A stretch of DNA of 64,000 bases from Flavobacterium granuli (lineage in GTDB: Bacteria; Bacteroidota; Bacteroidia; Flavobacteriales; Flavobacteriaceae). This document shows positions 9,346 to 20,300 of the stretch, piece after piece. Both the position numbers and the translations under genes were made by a program. The notes under the pieces are model-generated. The model was not told where the DNA came from. It saw nothing but the letters and a program-made list of their open reading frames with translations, and did no database searches. Within the stretch, counting starts at the first letter, position 1, and every line of letters starts with the position of its first letter. The stretch covers positions 620,001 to 684,000 of the forward strand of contig NZ_FQWO01000001.1 of NCBI RefSeq assembly GCF_900129705.1. The letters are read 5' to 3'.

Positions 9346-9517
9346 TTAGCAACAGTCTTATTTGTAAAAATAATCTTTAGAAAACACTCTTGTTTTTTAC
9401 CGCTAATTATATCTACAAATTCTTTTTTCAGGTTTGGCAGGCAATCGTAGGATACGCACTGCTGTTCCAATCCCCCTCTTTTTTAAAACTCCTTTTCTTT
9501 TCAAAAATTGAATTGAA

Positions 9518-12517
9518 CTATTTTGATGGCTCAATAAGAATCAGCCAGCCTTTAGTTGGTTCGACAGTAATGACCTCATTAATTCCATATTTTTTTGAAG
9601 TCTGAAATCCTGCAATTTCAGGAGCGCTTAAGGTTACTTTTTCTGGATTAATACCAAGAGCTTTCCAATCAATTACCAATTTAACATCTGTTTTTGATGA
9701 TGCCCATGATGCTAAAGCAATTAATACCTTCCCATTTTTTACATAAGCTGTAGCTAACACATTTGGATTGTCTGTTTTAACAGGACATAAAGCATCCCAA
9801 TAGCCCATCATCTTTGCGTCGGCAATGCCAAACGAATCCCAAACTTTCCAGATTTCGCGTGGATCGCAGTTTACTCCTTCAGTATACCAAGGATAACGAA
9901 CTGTCATCCCATAAACCATACCTCGCCAAGGATTACCGCCACCGTGGAGCATATCTCCCATTAAACCAAAAGGAATTCCCGACACTTCAACCATCCAGTT
10001 TTCCGGAGTCATTTTATCATATATGAAACTTTCTCCAAACCAAAGCTTGTTTATAAAAGGAAAATATTCAGCATATTGAATAGCTGGCCCTCTTGAAAAA
10101 CCTGTATTGGAATGCAAATCGAGGAGACATCCCGGCTTAGCGGCATCCATAACCTTTCGCATGCGTTTCAACATCGAACGATCAAAGGAAACATCGTCCA
10201 GATATAATCCATCAATATCCACATTTTTTACCAGCCAATTTAAACCTTCGATATAATAGTTATACCATCTTGATTGTCCACTTGTGATTACTGCTGCATC
10301 GCAAGCTTCATAGCCCGCAATAGGTGTAAACCATTGAACATTGTAATTATCAACATAATGTTCTTGAAGCCAAGGATAACCACCCCCCGAGCCTTCTCCC
10401 AAAATTTCGTTTCCTAAGCTACGCAAAGCCCAGATTTCAGCAACCTGATTAGTCAACTCTCGAATGGTATAATAAATCTTGACTTTCAGTCCGTTTTCGT
10501 GCCACTTTTTCACAAAGTTTTTCATGGTATCAACAGCCACAAATGGATAATTTATATAGGGATTGACGGGATTGGCATGATGCACATTAGTCACTTTAAT
10601 TCCTGACTTTAAATCTTCCATTTTTGGTGCAGGAAGATTGCCATTATGATAATATCGGTTTGTGAATTGATCATTGGTATTAAGCTCTTTCACCGGAGTT
10701 ATCAATATAGCAAATTCAAAATTCAATTCTTGATTGGCTGCTAATTGATATTCGCCTGAATAAGAAGTGGTAACTATTTCATTTGCTGATGAGCTGATTT
10801 TAAATCCCCCTTTATTCTGGTTATACCAGCTAGCCGGAGGTTCAGGATGATACAAATTCAATAATGGACCACTATAGGATGCTCCTCGCATTTCGCAATG
10901 AAATCCAGCATTTACAATACCTATCCAATAACTGTCCTGAGGTCCCTTCCATTTCCAATCATAATTTTCAGGGCAATAACGACCGTCTAATCCCATTCCC
11001 ATAAAATATTGAGCAATCTTCTTTTTCACAGGCATTTCTAAGCGAACATTTTTGATGTGTATATCTTTCAATGCCTTAACCTTGATTGCATATCCTATAT
11101 GTCCATCAAATTCCATGGTCCCATTGATCGTTAATGCCACATTTGTACTTGAAGCTTCGGCCAGCCAAGAAACCACACCATCAGATTTTTTTGTAAAATG
11201 CATCGACTTTGCCAGAAGTTTTTCGATTCCATTATCAGTTTCTACAATAAATTGCATCGGATTATTCAAAACAGGATTCTCCTTACTAATCATAGTATCG
11301 ATCAAACCCAAGTCGTTCAAACGAATACTACGCATTAAACAGCTTATTGTTTTGTCCTTTACAGTCAATGGCTTATAGGGAGCCACAACATCATCATTGA
11401 TTCCCAATGTAGAATTTAACCAACGAAGCCTGGAATGTCTCCAAGGCTCACTATCTCCTCGATCTGCCAAAACATCCTCTTCAATTTGAAGGCTAACTGT
11501 AACTTTTTGTGGCTTTTCATTTTCGGGTTGAATGGTTACATCCACTAAAAATTCTCCAGTAGGAGTATCTTCCGGAATATCAATACCAAACCACAATGCT
11601 TGCACTTTCCCTTTTGGCACATCTACTCGCTTCGCGAAAGGTTTCCCTTCAGAGTCTATTCCTCCCAGATTAAAACAGATTATTTTATCCTGATAATTAC
11701 TATATGAAACTTTCAGGTTTTCCAGCTTTTCTTTGGCAGCAAAAACTCCTATTTGAAAAGCGTAATACTCATTACGTTTAGCCGTTCCCTTAAATTGACT
11801 GCTTGGCTTATTTTGTATCCAACGTTGAGGCAAATCACCAGTCATACGAATTGGATATTTGCGATCTTCAGGAAACAACAAATAATTCGCATTGCCTGAA
11901 TTTGTCAATTGATTGACTTCAGAGGATGTAGCGCATACTTCCATTGGATAAAAACTATCAAACTCGGTTCTGGATTGGAACTGAATTAATTTGGCTTCTA
12001 CTAATTTACTTTTACTTAAATTGAAAGGATGCGAAATATCGTTCTTTGCAACCCAAGTCTGTTCGGGAGCTATTTCGGGTTTTAAATAATCGCCTTCAAA
12101 AGAGCCATTTCCTTTTTTGCCTTTAAAAGGCATATAATAAACAAAATAAGTCCCTGCACCACTTTCTGGTTCAAAAACGAACTCTCCTGACTCCCTATTG
12201 ATATCAATTCGGTAAATATTTTTCATTTCATTACCCTGCTTATCTGTAACTATCAATCGTTTTTGATCAGAATTAACATCCCTTCTTCTCCATGGCAATA
12301 ATACATGGACAGCTTTTCCTACGGAATTTACGGCAATTTCTGCCCTGTGGTTTCCCAAATCCTGATTCCAAAGGGAATTAGCGACATTATAGGGAATATT
12401 TTGAACTTTTTTTACTTGTTTTATTTTGCCATTCAATTGCTTCGGATTCTGTGCTGAAGCAGCGGAACAGAATACAAAAAGTACCAAAACTAAACTTATG
12501 ATTTTAAAATTTTTCAT
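9518..12517 (-). CDS. Secreted glycoside hydrolase-like protein with GH123_N (DUF6067)-type architecture
   Basis: The protein has 999 residues with a signal peptide of about 23 (SAASA|Q). It has beta-rich N-terminal domains, then a segment LRWLNSTLGINDDVVAPYK that I associate with the DUF6067/GH123_N family, then a TIM-barrel-like part. In the barrel, DIDGLYLDDVSFDR and CLLDLHSNTGF place acidic residues at strand ends as in retaining glycosidases. A small C-terminal beta domain ends in GWLILIEP. It is the last gene of the PUL, 37 nt after the GH110 gene, so it probably acts on the same glycan in the periplasm or at the surface. Its activity and exact CAZy family are not known to me. It is a promising enzyme of undefined specificity. 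Confidence 0.75.
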   Translation of the reverse strand: MKNFKIISLVLVLFVFCSAASAQNPKQLNGKIKQVKKVQNIPYNVANSLWNQDLGNHRAEIAVNSVGKAVHVLLPWRRRDVNSDQKRLIVTDKQGNEMKNIYRIDINRESGEFVFEPESGAGTYFVYYMPFKGKKGNGSFEGDYLKPEIAPEQTWVAKNDISHPFNLSKSKLVEAKLIQFQSRTEFDSFYPMEVCATSSEVNQLTNSGNANYLLFPEDRKYPIRMTGDLPQRWIQNKPSSQFKGTAKRNEYYAFQIGVFAAKEKLENLKVSYSNYQDKIICFNLGGIDSEGKPFAKRVDVPKGKVQALWFGIDIPEDTPTGEFLVDVTIQPENEKPQKVTVSLQIEEDVLADRGDSEPWRHSRLRWLNSTLGINDDVVAPYKPLTVKDKTISCLMRSIRLNDLGLIDTMISKENPVLNNPMQFIVETDNGIEKLLAKSMHFTKKSDGVVSWLAEASSTNVALTINGTMEFDGHIGYAIKVKALKDIHIKNVRLEMPVKKKIAQYFMGMGLDGRYCPENYDWKWKGPQDSYWIGIVNAGFHCEMRGASYSGPLLNLYHPEPPASWYNQNKGGFKISSSANEIVTTSYSGEYQLAANQELNFEFAILITPVKELNTNDQFTNRYYHNGNLPAPKMEDLKSGIKVTNVHHANPVNPYINYPFVAVDTMKNFVKKWHENGLKVKIYYTIRELTNQVAEIWALRSLGNEILGEGSGGGYPWLQEHYVDNYNVQWFTPIAGYEACDAAVITSGQSRWYNYYIEGLNWLVKNVDIDGLYLDDVSFDRSMLKRMRKVMDAAKPGCLLDLHSNTGFSRGPAIQYAEYFPFINKLWFGESFIYDKMTPENWMVEVSGIPFGLMGDMLHGGGNPWRGMVYGMTVRYPWYTEGVNCDPREIWKVWDSFGIADAKMMGYWDALCPVKTDNPNVLATAYVKNGKVLIALASWASSKTDVKLVIDWKALGINPEKVTLSAPEIAGFQTSKKYGINEVITVEPTKGWLILIEPSK

Positions 12518-12554
12518 CGTTTATATTAATAATTTTTATGCAGCTATTATTTAC

Positions 12555-14393
12555 TTATTTTATTTTTTTAGTGTCTGACTTCAGTTCCTTTTTTGACATT
12601 TGGTCTAAGGTGATTTTTGGTTCCCAAGTTGTATTGAACTTGTTTTTTTGAACGACCACGTTTTTGCAGGCAGTTAATCTAAGTGTCGATTCATTTGTCC
12701 CGGCATTCAGAAAACTGGATTGATTTATGGTATTATTGCTAAATACCAGTCCATTAGTAGAACGCGCCGACAAAATGGGGCGATCGTAGACTTTAAAAGT
12801 GTTATTCTCTATGCGAATATTTCTATGCACATAATACCCATTTACCAATTGATGGTTTTCTGGAGCAATCGCTATTACATAATTATCAGGTGCCGAATTA
12901 TAGGCACATTCTTCAAACATATTGTTTCGAATGCTTACGTCCTGCACAGCTCCGGATTCGTACCAACTTGATGCGTCATTTGCTATCAGAATGGCATGCA
13001 TGCCCGTGCGGTAAAAAATATTGTTCTCAACTAAAATTTTTCGGCGGGTTGTCAATAGTAACCCTCTGGTGTTGGTTCTTTCAAAGCGGGAATTCCGTAT
13101 GGTCACTTCAGGAGTCCAGGTGATATTTTCGATGCAATCCCCCACTTTCAGGTTTTCTGGCAATTCCCCATCCAATTCCAATTCCATTTCGCGTTTGTTT
13201 ACCAATTTTGCATCCTTAAGTTTGGCATAAGCTATCGGCATAAGCGTTTGCGGATTTACAAAAGCAATACTGTCTTTTGCAAAAAAAGCTTCAAATCCAT
13301 AGGTCTGATGGTGCATAAAACGAACTGTTATTTTTTTGTCCTTAGTAACAGCCATGATCTTCATATGAGTTCCATGAACATTGATTGGGTCATCGTGCGA
13401 GCCCGAAGTAAAACAACTGTCAATCATTATTTTGCCTTTACACCCAGAAAAATGGAAGCAATCTGCAAATGAACCGATGATCCGTCTGGAATTTTTCTGG
13501 GGGGCAGCCACCACTTTTAGCAGCGAAATATTTTCGGTAAATTGAGAAACGATTCCCAACCCATGCATAAAGTGCATTTTCACATTCTCGAGCTGAATAT
13601 CTTTACTCAAGCTAATGAAACCTCCGCAGTTATCGCGATACGGATCGCGTACGGTTAAAATATCTCCGGGATGAAAACTAGATTTTGAAAAATCTCCTTG
13701 AAAAGTTACATGCAAAGAACTGGTTTGTACCGCCCTACCTTTGCTAAATGGTTCAAAGGAATTATACTTCATCAGGCTTTTATCGGCCTCAAAAAGGATG
13801 GCATGATAGGATTTGCTTTTCCACCCTTCCCCATAAAAACCAATCTGACCATTATCAATAAAATATCTTGAATCAGGATGAATTATTGTTTCAATTGAAT
13901 CAGGAGATACTGAACTAATGGTTAATTCCGAAATTGTTGGGCGTTCATAATCGAATCTGATATTTTTTAAACAAACATTTTCGCTGTTCAAAATAGCAAA
14001 TGAGACCATTTTGCCGTGGAGAACCACCAAAGTATTGTTGCCTTCTATGGTTAGGTTTTTAAAGTTTTCGAATAAAAATCCGATATTTTTCACCTTTGAT
14101 AAAGTGTCATCCTCGGTTGAGTTGGAAATATAAAGTTCGCGTTTATTTGCGCCTTCCGGCCATAAGTCGATACGACCTCCCGGCAATAATAAAGTAGCAT
14201 TTGTCTTGCCTTTACAAAATTCAATAGCTTTTTTAACGCCTTCACTTGCATTTTCAAAACTATTTGATTTAACTCCAAAATCGGATAATCGGACAATATT
14301 AGTCTGTTGTGCATATATTCCTGATTGGATTGCAAACAACGTTAATAAAGCAATAAAAATTGATTTAAATGTCTGAAACATGGTGGTTTTCAT
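12555..14393 (-). CDS. glaB: GH110 exo-alpha-1,3-galactosidase
   Basis: The 612-residue protein has a signal peptide (about 1-28, SGIYA|Q) and then a right-handed parallel beta-helix. GH110 hallmarks are visible: RLSDFGVKSNS near the start, SFADCFHFSGCKGKI and SGSHDDPINVHGTHMKI in the middle, then helix rungs such as RNSRFERTNTRGLLLTTR. The paired acidic residues in ADCFHF and SHDDP sit where GH110 catalytic acids are expected. GH110 enzymes invert and release terminal alpha-1,3-linked galactose, for example from blood-group B, linear alpha-Gal or algal galactans. The length matches the family. It lies between the lipoprotein gene and the DUF6067 gene on the same strand. A terminator-like hairpin at 14661-14700 separates it from the susCD transcript, so expression may be read-through or from its own promoter. 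Confidence 0.9.
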   Translation of the reverse strand: MKTTMFQTFKSIFIALLTLFAIQSGIYAQQTNIVRLSDFGVKSNSFENASEGVKKAIEFCKGKTNATLLLPGGRIDLWPEGANKRELYISNSTEDDTLSKVKNIGFLFENFKNLTIEGNNTLVVLHGKMVSFAILNSENVCLKNIRFDYERPTISELTISSVSPDSIETIIHPDSRYFIDNGQIGFYGEGWKSKSYHAILFEADKSLMKYNSFEPFSKGRAVQTSSLHVTFQGDFSKSSFHPGDILTVRDPYRDNCGGFISLSKDIQLENVKMHFMHGLGIVSQFTENISLLKVVAAPQKNSRRIIGSFADCFHFSGCKGKIMIDSCFTSGSHDDPINVHGTHMKIMAVTKDKKITVRFMHHQTYGFEAFFAKDSIAFVNPQTLMPIAYAKLKDAKLVNKREMELELDGELPENLKVGDCIENITWTPEVTIRNSRFERTNTRGLLLTTRRKILVENNIFYRTGMHAILIANDASSWYESGAVQDVSIRNNMFEECAYNSAPDNYVIAIAPENHQLVNGYYVHRNIRIENNTFKVYDRPILSARSTNGLVFSNNTINQSSFLNAGTNESTLRLTACKNVVVQKNKFNTTWEPKITLDQMSKKELKSDTKKIK

Positions 14394-14572
14394 TTTATAT
14401 TTTGGTTTATTTACTTATCTGAATTTGTTTTCTTTTTTTTTTGGTTTTAATCTCTTTAGGTTTAATTCCTCGAAGTAGAGCTTCGAATAAAAAAATCGCA
14501 TACTATTATACTTAAAAATCAACCCATAACAATTATTTTCACATTCTAAAAAAAAAATAAAATTTAAAAACA

Positions 14573-14597
14573 GACTAGTTGTTAAAAAAAACTAGTC
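14573..14597. other. Perfect 8-bp hairpin upstream of the GH110 gene
   Basis: GACTAGTT (14573-14580) and AACTAGTC (14590-14597) can pair around a 9-nt loop, about 180 nt upstream of the GH110 ATG. It could be an mRNA structure in the leader or a second weak terminator. The 14394-14838 gap also holds the hairpin at 14661-14700; I see no gene in it. Confidence 0.4.
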
Positions 14598-14660
14598 CTA
14601 TTGATTTTAAAAACCACATCGAGATTAATATTCATTTAAACGTTTAGTTCTAAATTTATT

Positions 14661-14700
14661 AAAAAAAGGCATCGTAAGAACTAAATCTCACGACACCTTT
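14661..14700 (-). terminator. Predicted terminator after the susCD-lipoprotein genes
   Basis: On the minus strand AAAGGTGTCGTG pairs, with G-U wobbles, with TACGATGCCTTT across a 12-nt loop and runs into seven T. It lies about 140 nt past the stop of the lipoprotein gene, so most PUL transcripts probably end or thin out here before the two hydrolase genes. Confidence 0.6.
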
Positions 14701-14838
14701 CTCTACCAAAAACCAAACTTAAATTTAAATGCGAACTTGTTATGAATATCCTAACAAATTCAATTCGTTATAAGAGTTTAAATTATCCCATCCTATTTTA
14801 GGTAAAATAATATGATGGGACTTTATTTGATTATTCTA

Positions 14839-15642
14839 TTACTTTAAAACCAGTTGAGTATCGAACTTCCTTAAAGCAGAAGTAGTGTATTGATAATGCA
14901 AATCAAATGTTTTTGTTGCAGGATTGTATGTTGATGGTACACCAGCCTGCGGTGTAATGACAACCGAGGCAGTAGGCTCGCTCATAATCGTTACTGTATT
15001 GTCTGCATTAACTTTAATTTGATACAAAATTGCCGGGTTATTGAAAACCGATGTTCCGGCCTGAGCAAGAAGGGTGTTTGTATTAACAGATGAAAGATAA
15101 ATTTCTCCAGTAAGTATATCCGCTGGACCTGCACCTCGAATCAAGGTACCTGATTCTTTATAAGTTCCTTCATACTCGTTAATAATAGGAAGAGGATTCA
15201 CCTTAATTGTCCATATTTTTGATGTTTTGCCATCTGCTGCCGTTACCATATATCTGCGCTCTTTCGTAAAGTCACCTGGTGCACCAAAAGCAGATGCCCC
15301 TTCCAAAGGCACTATTTTAGCGGCTGGAGATAATTTAGTATAAGCTACAATCTTTTCAAGACTTACATTCCTACGCTCATTTTGTGTAAAAGTAGAAGTT
15401 GGAGCCGGAATTGTAGGAGTAGCTGTGATAGTAGCTGTTGCAGCATCAATATTTACAGTTGCCCCAAGTGTTACAACTTCCATATGCTGAACTCCGTTTG
15501 CATTTGTTACCAAAAACCTATGCTCTAAGTTAAAGTTTGTAATTTCGGCCTCATTATAAACTGGAAGTTCATCTAATCCTGAACTTACGCATGACGTCAA
15601 AGCCAGCAATAAAACAGAACATATATATAGTATTTTTTTCAT
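14839..15642 (-). CDS. DUF5018-like surface lipoprotein of the PUL
   Basis: The 267-residue protein starts with a lipoprotein signal ending LALTSC (Cys18). A DUF5018-like beta-sandwich follows (NFNLEHRFLV, ATVNIDAATATITATPT, FTKERRYMVTAADGKTSKIWTIKV). The C-terminal part, from about residue 153 (NEYEGTYKESGTLIRG), resembles the glycan-binding or unknown-function beta domains next to SusD in many PULs. It sits 27 nt after the SusD gene. Such proteins are usually surface glycan-binding partners without catalytic activity. The domain names are from memory of family patterns, so the role is a reasoned inference. Confidence 0.75.
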   Translation of the reverse strand: MKKILYICSVLLLALTSCVSSGLDELPVYNEAEITNFNLEHRFLVTNANGVQHMEVVTLGATVNIDAATATITATPTIPAPTSTFTQNERRNVSLEKIVAYTKLSPAAKIVPLEGASAFGAPGDFTKERRYMVTAADGKTSKIWTIKVNPLPIINEYEGTYKESGTLIRGAGPADILTGEIYLSSVNTNTLLAQAGTSVFNNPAILYQIKVNADNTVTIMSEPTASVVITPQAGVPSTYNPATKTFDLHYQYTTSALRKFDTQLVLK

Positions 15643-15669
15643 ATTCTTAAATTTTAAAATGGTTATAAA

Positions 15670-17319
15670 TTATTCCCAACCTGGATTTTGTTTCAGTTTG
15701 TCATTCTCTCTAATTTGACTGTTAGGTATAGGAAAGAATAATCTTTTTGGAAACTCAAACTTCATTGTTTCTGCATAAATACTCTCAACCACGTTGACAG
15801 TGCCATCTGCTAACATATCCATGGCATGAGGTTTATATCCATTAAGTTGAGGTATAGAAGTAGCATTTTCAGCTCTTGCCCAACGAATCAATGACCAATA
15901 ACGATCGTCTTCTTGTGTCATTTCTACATGGCGCTCAATTTTGTAAAACTTCCAAAAATCAGCATCATCCGAGTTCGCAGCTAATGCAGGTAATCCACCA
16001 TGAACAGTACGTGTCTTGTTCATGTATTCGATGGCTTTTGCTATATTTCCTTTACGACCATAAGCTTCCGCCTTGTTTAGATACACCTCTCCGAGTCTGA
16101 AAATAGGTTCAGCCCATGATACTGGATAATCAAAAAAGAAAAATTGGTCTTCATACATCCATTTACGAAACATATATCCTGATTTTGGCACTCCCCAATC
16201 ACTAACCGGGTTTGATGTCCAGTGTGCATTCCCTCCTTGACGGAATGTAAAGATTGATTTAGAATATTTGGCTCCGTCTCTTACAATTGATTGCTCAAAA
16301 CGATCGTCACGGTTTTGCCAAATAGCTCCCGATTTGTCTCCCTGAAATTCAATTCCATTCTTTTTTACTGCAGTTCCGCCAACTTTAAACAGATAATCAT
16401 CTACTAACTCTTGTGAGGGCCAACGCAAAGGCCAAGCTTCAAATAAGTCTGTTGGGTCAAATTGAGGAATAGCAGTAGGTTTTAATTTTGGGCCATTACC
16501 TCCATTAAGCAGGTTTCTAAACATGCGAGTATCAATAAAATTCATATGGTCTTTATCTGCATAATAAACAAATATAACCTCTGGGGAAGAAGTTGTACCG
16601 GCAAAACTGTTAAACATGTTTTTATAAACAGGATCTAATGAAAAACCCATATTTTCAACCGCATCTGCTGCTGCAATTACCTTGTCATAGTCTCCAATTT
16701 GTAATGCGGCCATACTCAAGAAAGCTTGAGCCGCAGCTTTAGTTAGTCTCCCTTTCGCTGCAGTAGCAGGAAGATCCGGTATAGCTGCTTCTATATCGCC
16801 AATTATAAAGTCATAAGTTGCGCGCTCTGTAGCTCTGGGTAATTTTAAATCTTCATCCGGTTTTAAAACTCTATCAACCAACATTACACCACCAAAACGT
16901 CTTGCCATCCAGTAGTAGGTCATTCCACGCAACATTTTTGCTTCGGCTATTAATTGTTTTTTTACACCTGCGTCAATAACTGTTGACTCCTCCAATTTGC
17001 TAATGGCCAAACAACACTTGCGAATGGTGCCATATTGATTCCACCCAAAATCTGCTGTGTTTTCAAAAGCACCGCGTTGAATGCTGCGCTCTCCGTCATT
17101 GTTGGGTATAATTTCATCAGTCCAGTCATCGGTATTCTGATTTGCATATAATCTTCTAACTACATCCCCATAAATATTAAAAACAAAACCTTCGGCCAAA
17201 GAACCATCAGACCAAACATTAGCTTCTGAAAATTTATCAAGAGGAAGTTTGTCTAAAACCTCATCTTCACAACTTGCAAACATTGCGCAAATGACTGCTA
17301 TAATATATATTTTTTTCAT
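15670..17319 (-). CDS. SusD/RagB-family outer-membrane lipoprotein (GH110 locus)
   Basis: The 549-residue protein carries a lipobox, MFASC (Cys17), and the SusD-like core: DKLPLDKFSEANVWSDGSLAE, the TPR-helix phrase AEAKMLRGMTYYWMARRFGG, and near the end LGEVYLNKAEAYGRKGN and RHVEMTQEDDRYWSLIRWA. The C-terminus LFFPIPNSQIRENDKLKQNP is a standard SusD ending. Its job is to bind the glycan at the cell surface and close over the SusC barrel. It follows the SusC stop by 19 nt, the same spacing as the pair at the window start. Full length and intact. Confidence 0.96.
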   Translation of the reverse strand: MKKIYIIAVICAMFASCEDEVLDKLPLDKFSEANVWSDGSLAEGFVFNIYGDVVRRLYANQNTDDWTDEIIPNNDGERSIQRGAFENTADFGWNQYGTIRKCCLAISKLEESTVIDAGVKKQLIAEAKMLRGMTYYWMARRFGGVMLVDRVLKPDEDLKLPRATERATYDFIIGDIEAAIPDLPATAAKGRLTKAAAQAFLSMAALQIGDYDKVIAAADAVENMGFSLDPVYKNMFNSFAGTTSSPEVIFVYYADKDHMNFIDTRMFRNLLNGGNGPKLKPTAIPQFDPTDLFEAWPLRWPSQELVDDYLFKVGGTAVKKNGIEFQGDKSGAIWQNRDDRFEQSIVRDGAKYSKSIFTFRQGGNAHWTSNPVSDWGVPKSGYMFRKWMYEDQFFFFDYPVSWAEPIFRLGEVYLNKAEAYGRKGNIAKAIEYMNKTRTVHGGLPALAANSDDADFWKFYKIERHVEMTQEDDRYWSLIRWARAENATSIPQLNGYKPHAMDMLADGTVNVVESIYAETMKFEFPKRLFFPIPNSQIRENDKLKQNPGWE

Positions 17320-17338
17320 CTTTTTAGTTTATATGTTA

Positions 17339-20300
17339 TTAAAAGGTTGTTCTTAAACCTATGTTAAATGTTTTGCCTATCGGATATCCGTAATTATTGT
17401 CGCTACTGGTCTCTGGATCCAAATAAAATTTGTTTAATGGTGAAATGGTAAACAAGTTGGTTCCACTAAACGATAGTGCGCAATTTGATATCCCTTTGTA
17501 GTCTTTCAAAAAGAAGTTTTTTAGATCATAACTCAGAGACAAACTTTTTAAACGCAAATACCAAGCATCTTTTAACCAAAAATCAGATCCGGCAATGTTA
17601 TTGCTACCATTTACACTGTCAAAAGAACTGGCACGAGGAAACAAAGCGTCAGTATTATCTGGAGTCCAACTATCTGTTTGAATCACATAATTTTTCTGAT
17701 TAATACCATTTCTATAAATATCTCCTAAATACATTTGACGGTTACTCGTTCCTTGAAACAAAACTGCAAGACTAAATCCTTTATATTCAGCATTCAAATT
17801 TGCCCCATAAGTAATATGCGGAAAACTACTTTTCCCGATATGCACCTGATCATCACCATCTAAACGACCATCACCATTAAAATCCTGGTATACAATATCT
17901 CCCAAATACATTTGTGTTGCGCCTAAACGACGTGGACTATTAATCATTTGATCATAACTTTGATATAATCCTTGACTGATATAACCATTTGTGTAATAAT
18001 CTACTTGATGTGTGCTTCGTTTATATGGGTTTTTTAAATCTGTAAGACTTTCGTTTGCATTTTTCTCCCATAATTGATCATAATACGAAACGTTACCCCC
18101 AATATTCAATTTTACGTCATCGATATTGGTTTTATAGTTCAACCCCAATTCAACTCCACCACGACGAAAAGCAGAGTCTGTATTTATTTGCGGCAACCCT
18201 TGCCCTAACGGAGTAGTATAAATAGATGCCGGGCTTCCTAAATACCCTGTAGTCCGGTAATAAAACGCATCAAATGATCCTGTCAATTTATTATTCATAA
18301 ACCCAAAATCTACCCCAACATTCTTAGATTCGGTTGTGGTCCATGTGGCAGCATCATTACTAGGGGTCAAGCCTCCTTCACTAAATCCGGTAACATATTC
18401 CCCTCCGATATAGTAATTGTTATTTTGTAAATTATACACTGATAAATAACTAAAACGACCGAATGCTGATCCTATTTTACCTATTGAAGCACGGAATTTC
18501 AAAGAGCTCAAACCTACGACCTCCATTAAAGGTTTAATAAATTCCTCACGGTCAACATTCCAACCCAGTGATACAGAAGGGAACAAAGCAAATTTAGCTC
18601 CTGGAGCAAAACCATCATATCCGTCATAACGAAAATTAGCTTCAAGAACATATTTAGAATTAAAATCATATTTTAAACGCCCAATATAGCCTATAGATCC
18701 ACTTTCATAGCCGTTCCCGTTATTGTCTTTTCCTACACTTGAACCAGCAAAAAGTTGATCTACTGCAGGTGATGAAAAATCCCTTCTTGAGGCACTAAAA
18801 TTATCCCCGTTCGCTTCATTTTGTACATACACCCCTGTTAATTCAACTGTATGCTTATCAAAAAAAGTGTTTTTGTAATCAATCTGTGCTTCCAAATTGT
18901 AGCTAAGAGATCTAGCTGTTGATTGATTAATATTAGCTTTTCCAGAATTTTCCAGAAGATTTGCCCACGTATAGGAAGGTGCAGCATTACGTTGATTAGC
19001 ACTAAAATATTTGTAAAAGCTGCTATCATAAACATAATTCCCTCTTGTAGACAATTTCAATCCTTTAACTCCTTTTACATCCCATCCCAAAGACAAACCT
19101 CCTTTGACAAAATTGACTTCATCATTTTGATATCCCGCCCTATCATCAGCTTCAGATAATGGATTTTCTTGCCCGTAATAATTTCCTTCAGGATTGTAAA
19201 AAGGATCTCCAGGGTTCCAGTTTCTTACATGACTTAATATATTAGAAGAACCTCTTGGCGGGGTTACTTTCAAACTATGTTGCAATGTCATATTCCCTTC
19301 TACCAACAATCCGATATCCTCAAATTTATGAGAAATATTTGAACGATAGGCATACCTTTTGAATCCCAAATCAGATCCTGTTTTAAAGATACCATCTTGA
19401 CTAAAATAATCCAGTGACATGAAAATACGTGTATTATTTACGGTTCCGTTCATAGATAAATTATGCGCCAATTGAGCTGATGATGGTTTGATCAGCTCCT
19501 TATAAGCGTTCGTATTTGGATGTGCAATTGGATCAAGATTATTTTTAAGAATATTAAGCATCTCAGCATCATATACAGCCGGTAAGCCATCATTAAAATA
19601 AACTTTATTTTTATAAATTGCTTTTTCATAAGCCGTTAAATACTTTGGTTCTAAACTTGGCGTTACAAAAGCATAATTCCCACTATATGAAAATTTTATC
19701 TTCTGATTATCTCCTCTTTTTGTGGTGACAAGTACAACTCCATTAGCAGCATCAAAACCGTAAAGAGCCGTGGCGGCCGCATCCTTAAGAATAGAAACAT
19801 TCTCTATATCACTTGCTGCAATTCTTGAAAACTCTCCTTTTGAAGCCTTCATCCCATCTACATAATAGGCAGGCTCACCACCTCCACGAATTGAAATTGA
19901 AGCAAGAGATCCATATTCTCCACCACTTTCCTGAACAAATAAACCAGCTGCACGACCAGCTAATCCATTAACGACCGATGTATAAGGCGCATTTGCTATT
20001 TCTTTGGTATCAATGGTTGCTATAGCACTCACCAATTTCTTTTTGGATGATTTACCATAAGCCACATTAATTACCACGTCTTCCAAATTTTGTCCTTCTT
20101 CTTTCAAAACAATGATAAGGGGATTCTTTCCAATTATCACTTCTTGTGATTCCATACCAACAAAAGAAACCACTAACTTGGTAACATTATTAGATACATT
20201 AATAGAGAAATTACCGTCTGCATCCGTCTGCACCGCAACAGTACTTCCTTTGGCAAGTACATTAGCTCCAGGAATGGGTTCCCCCTTTTCATTGGTGACT

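Noticed and set aside
9390..9605. Plus-strand open frame of 71 codons overlapping the end of the DUF6067 gene
   Set aside because: It overlaps the 3' end of a supported gene and shows no promoter or family signature.
11052..11378. Plus-strand open frame of 108 codons inside the DUF6067 gene
   Set aside because: It is antisense to a well-supported secreted enzyme and has no recognisable motif; similar shadow frames occur inside mutL, susC and the HYR gene.
14090..14335. Minus-strand open frame of 81 codons
   Set aside because: It is another frame inside the GH110 gene, same strand, with no independent support.
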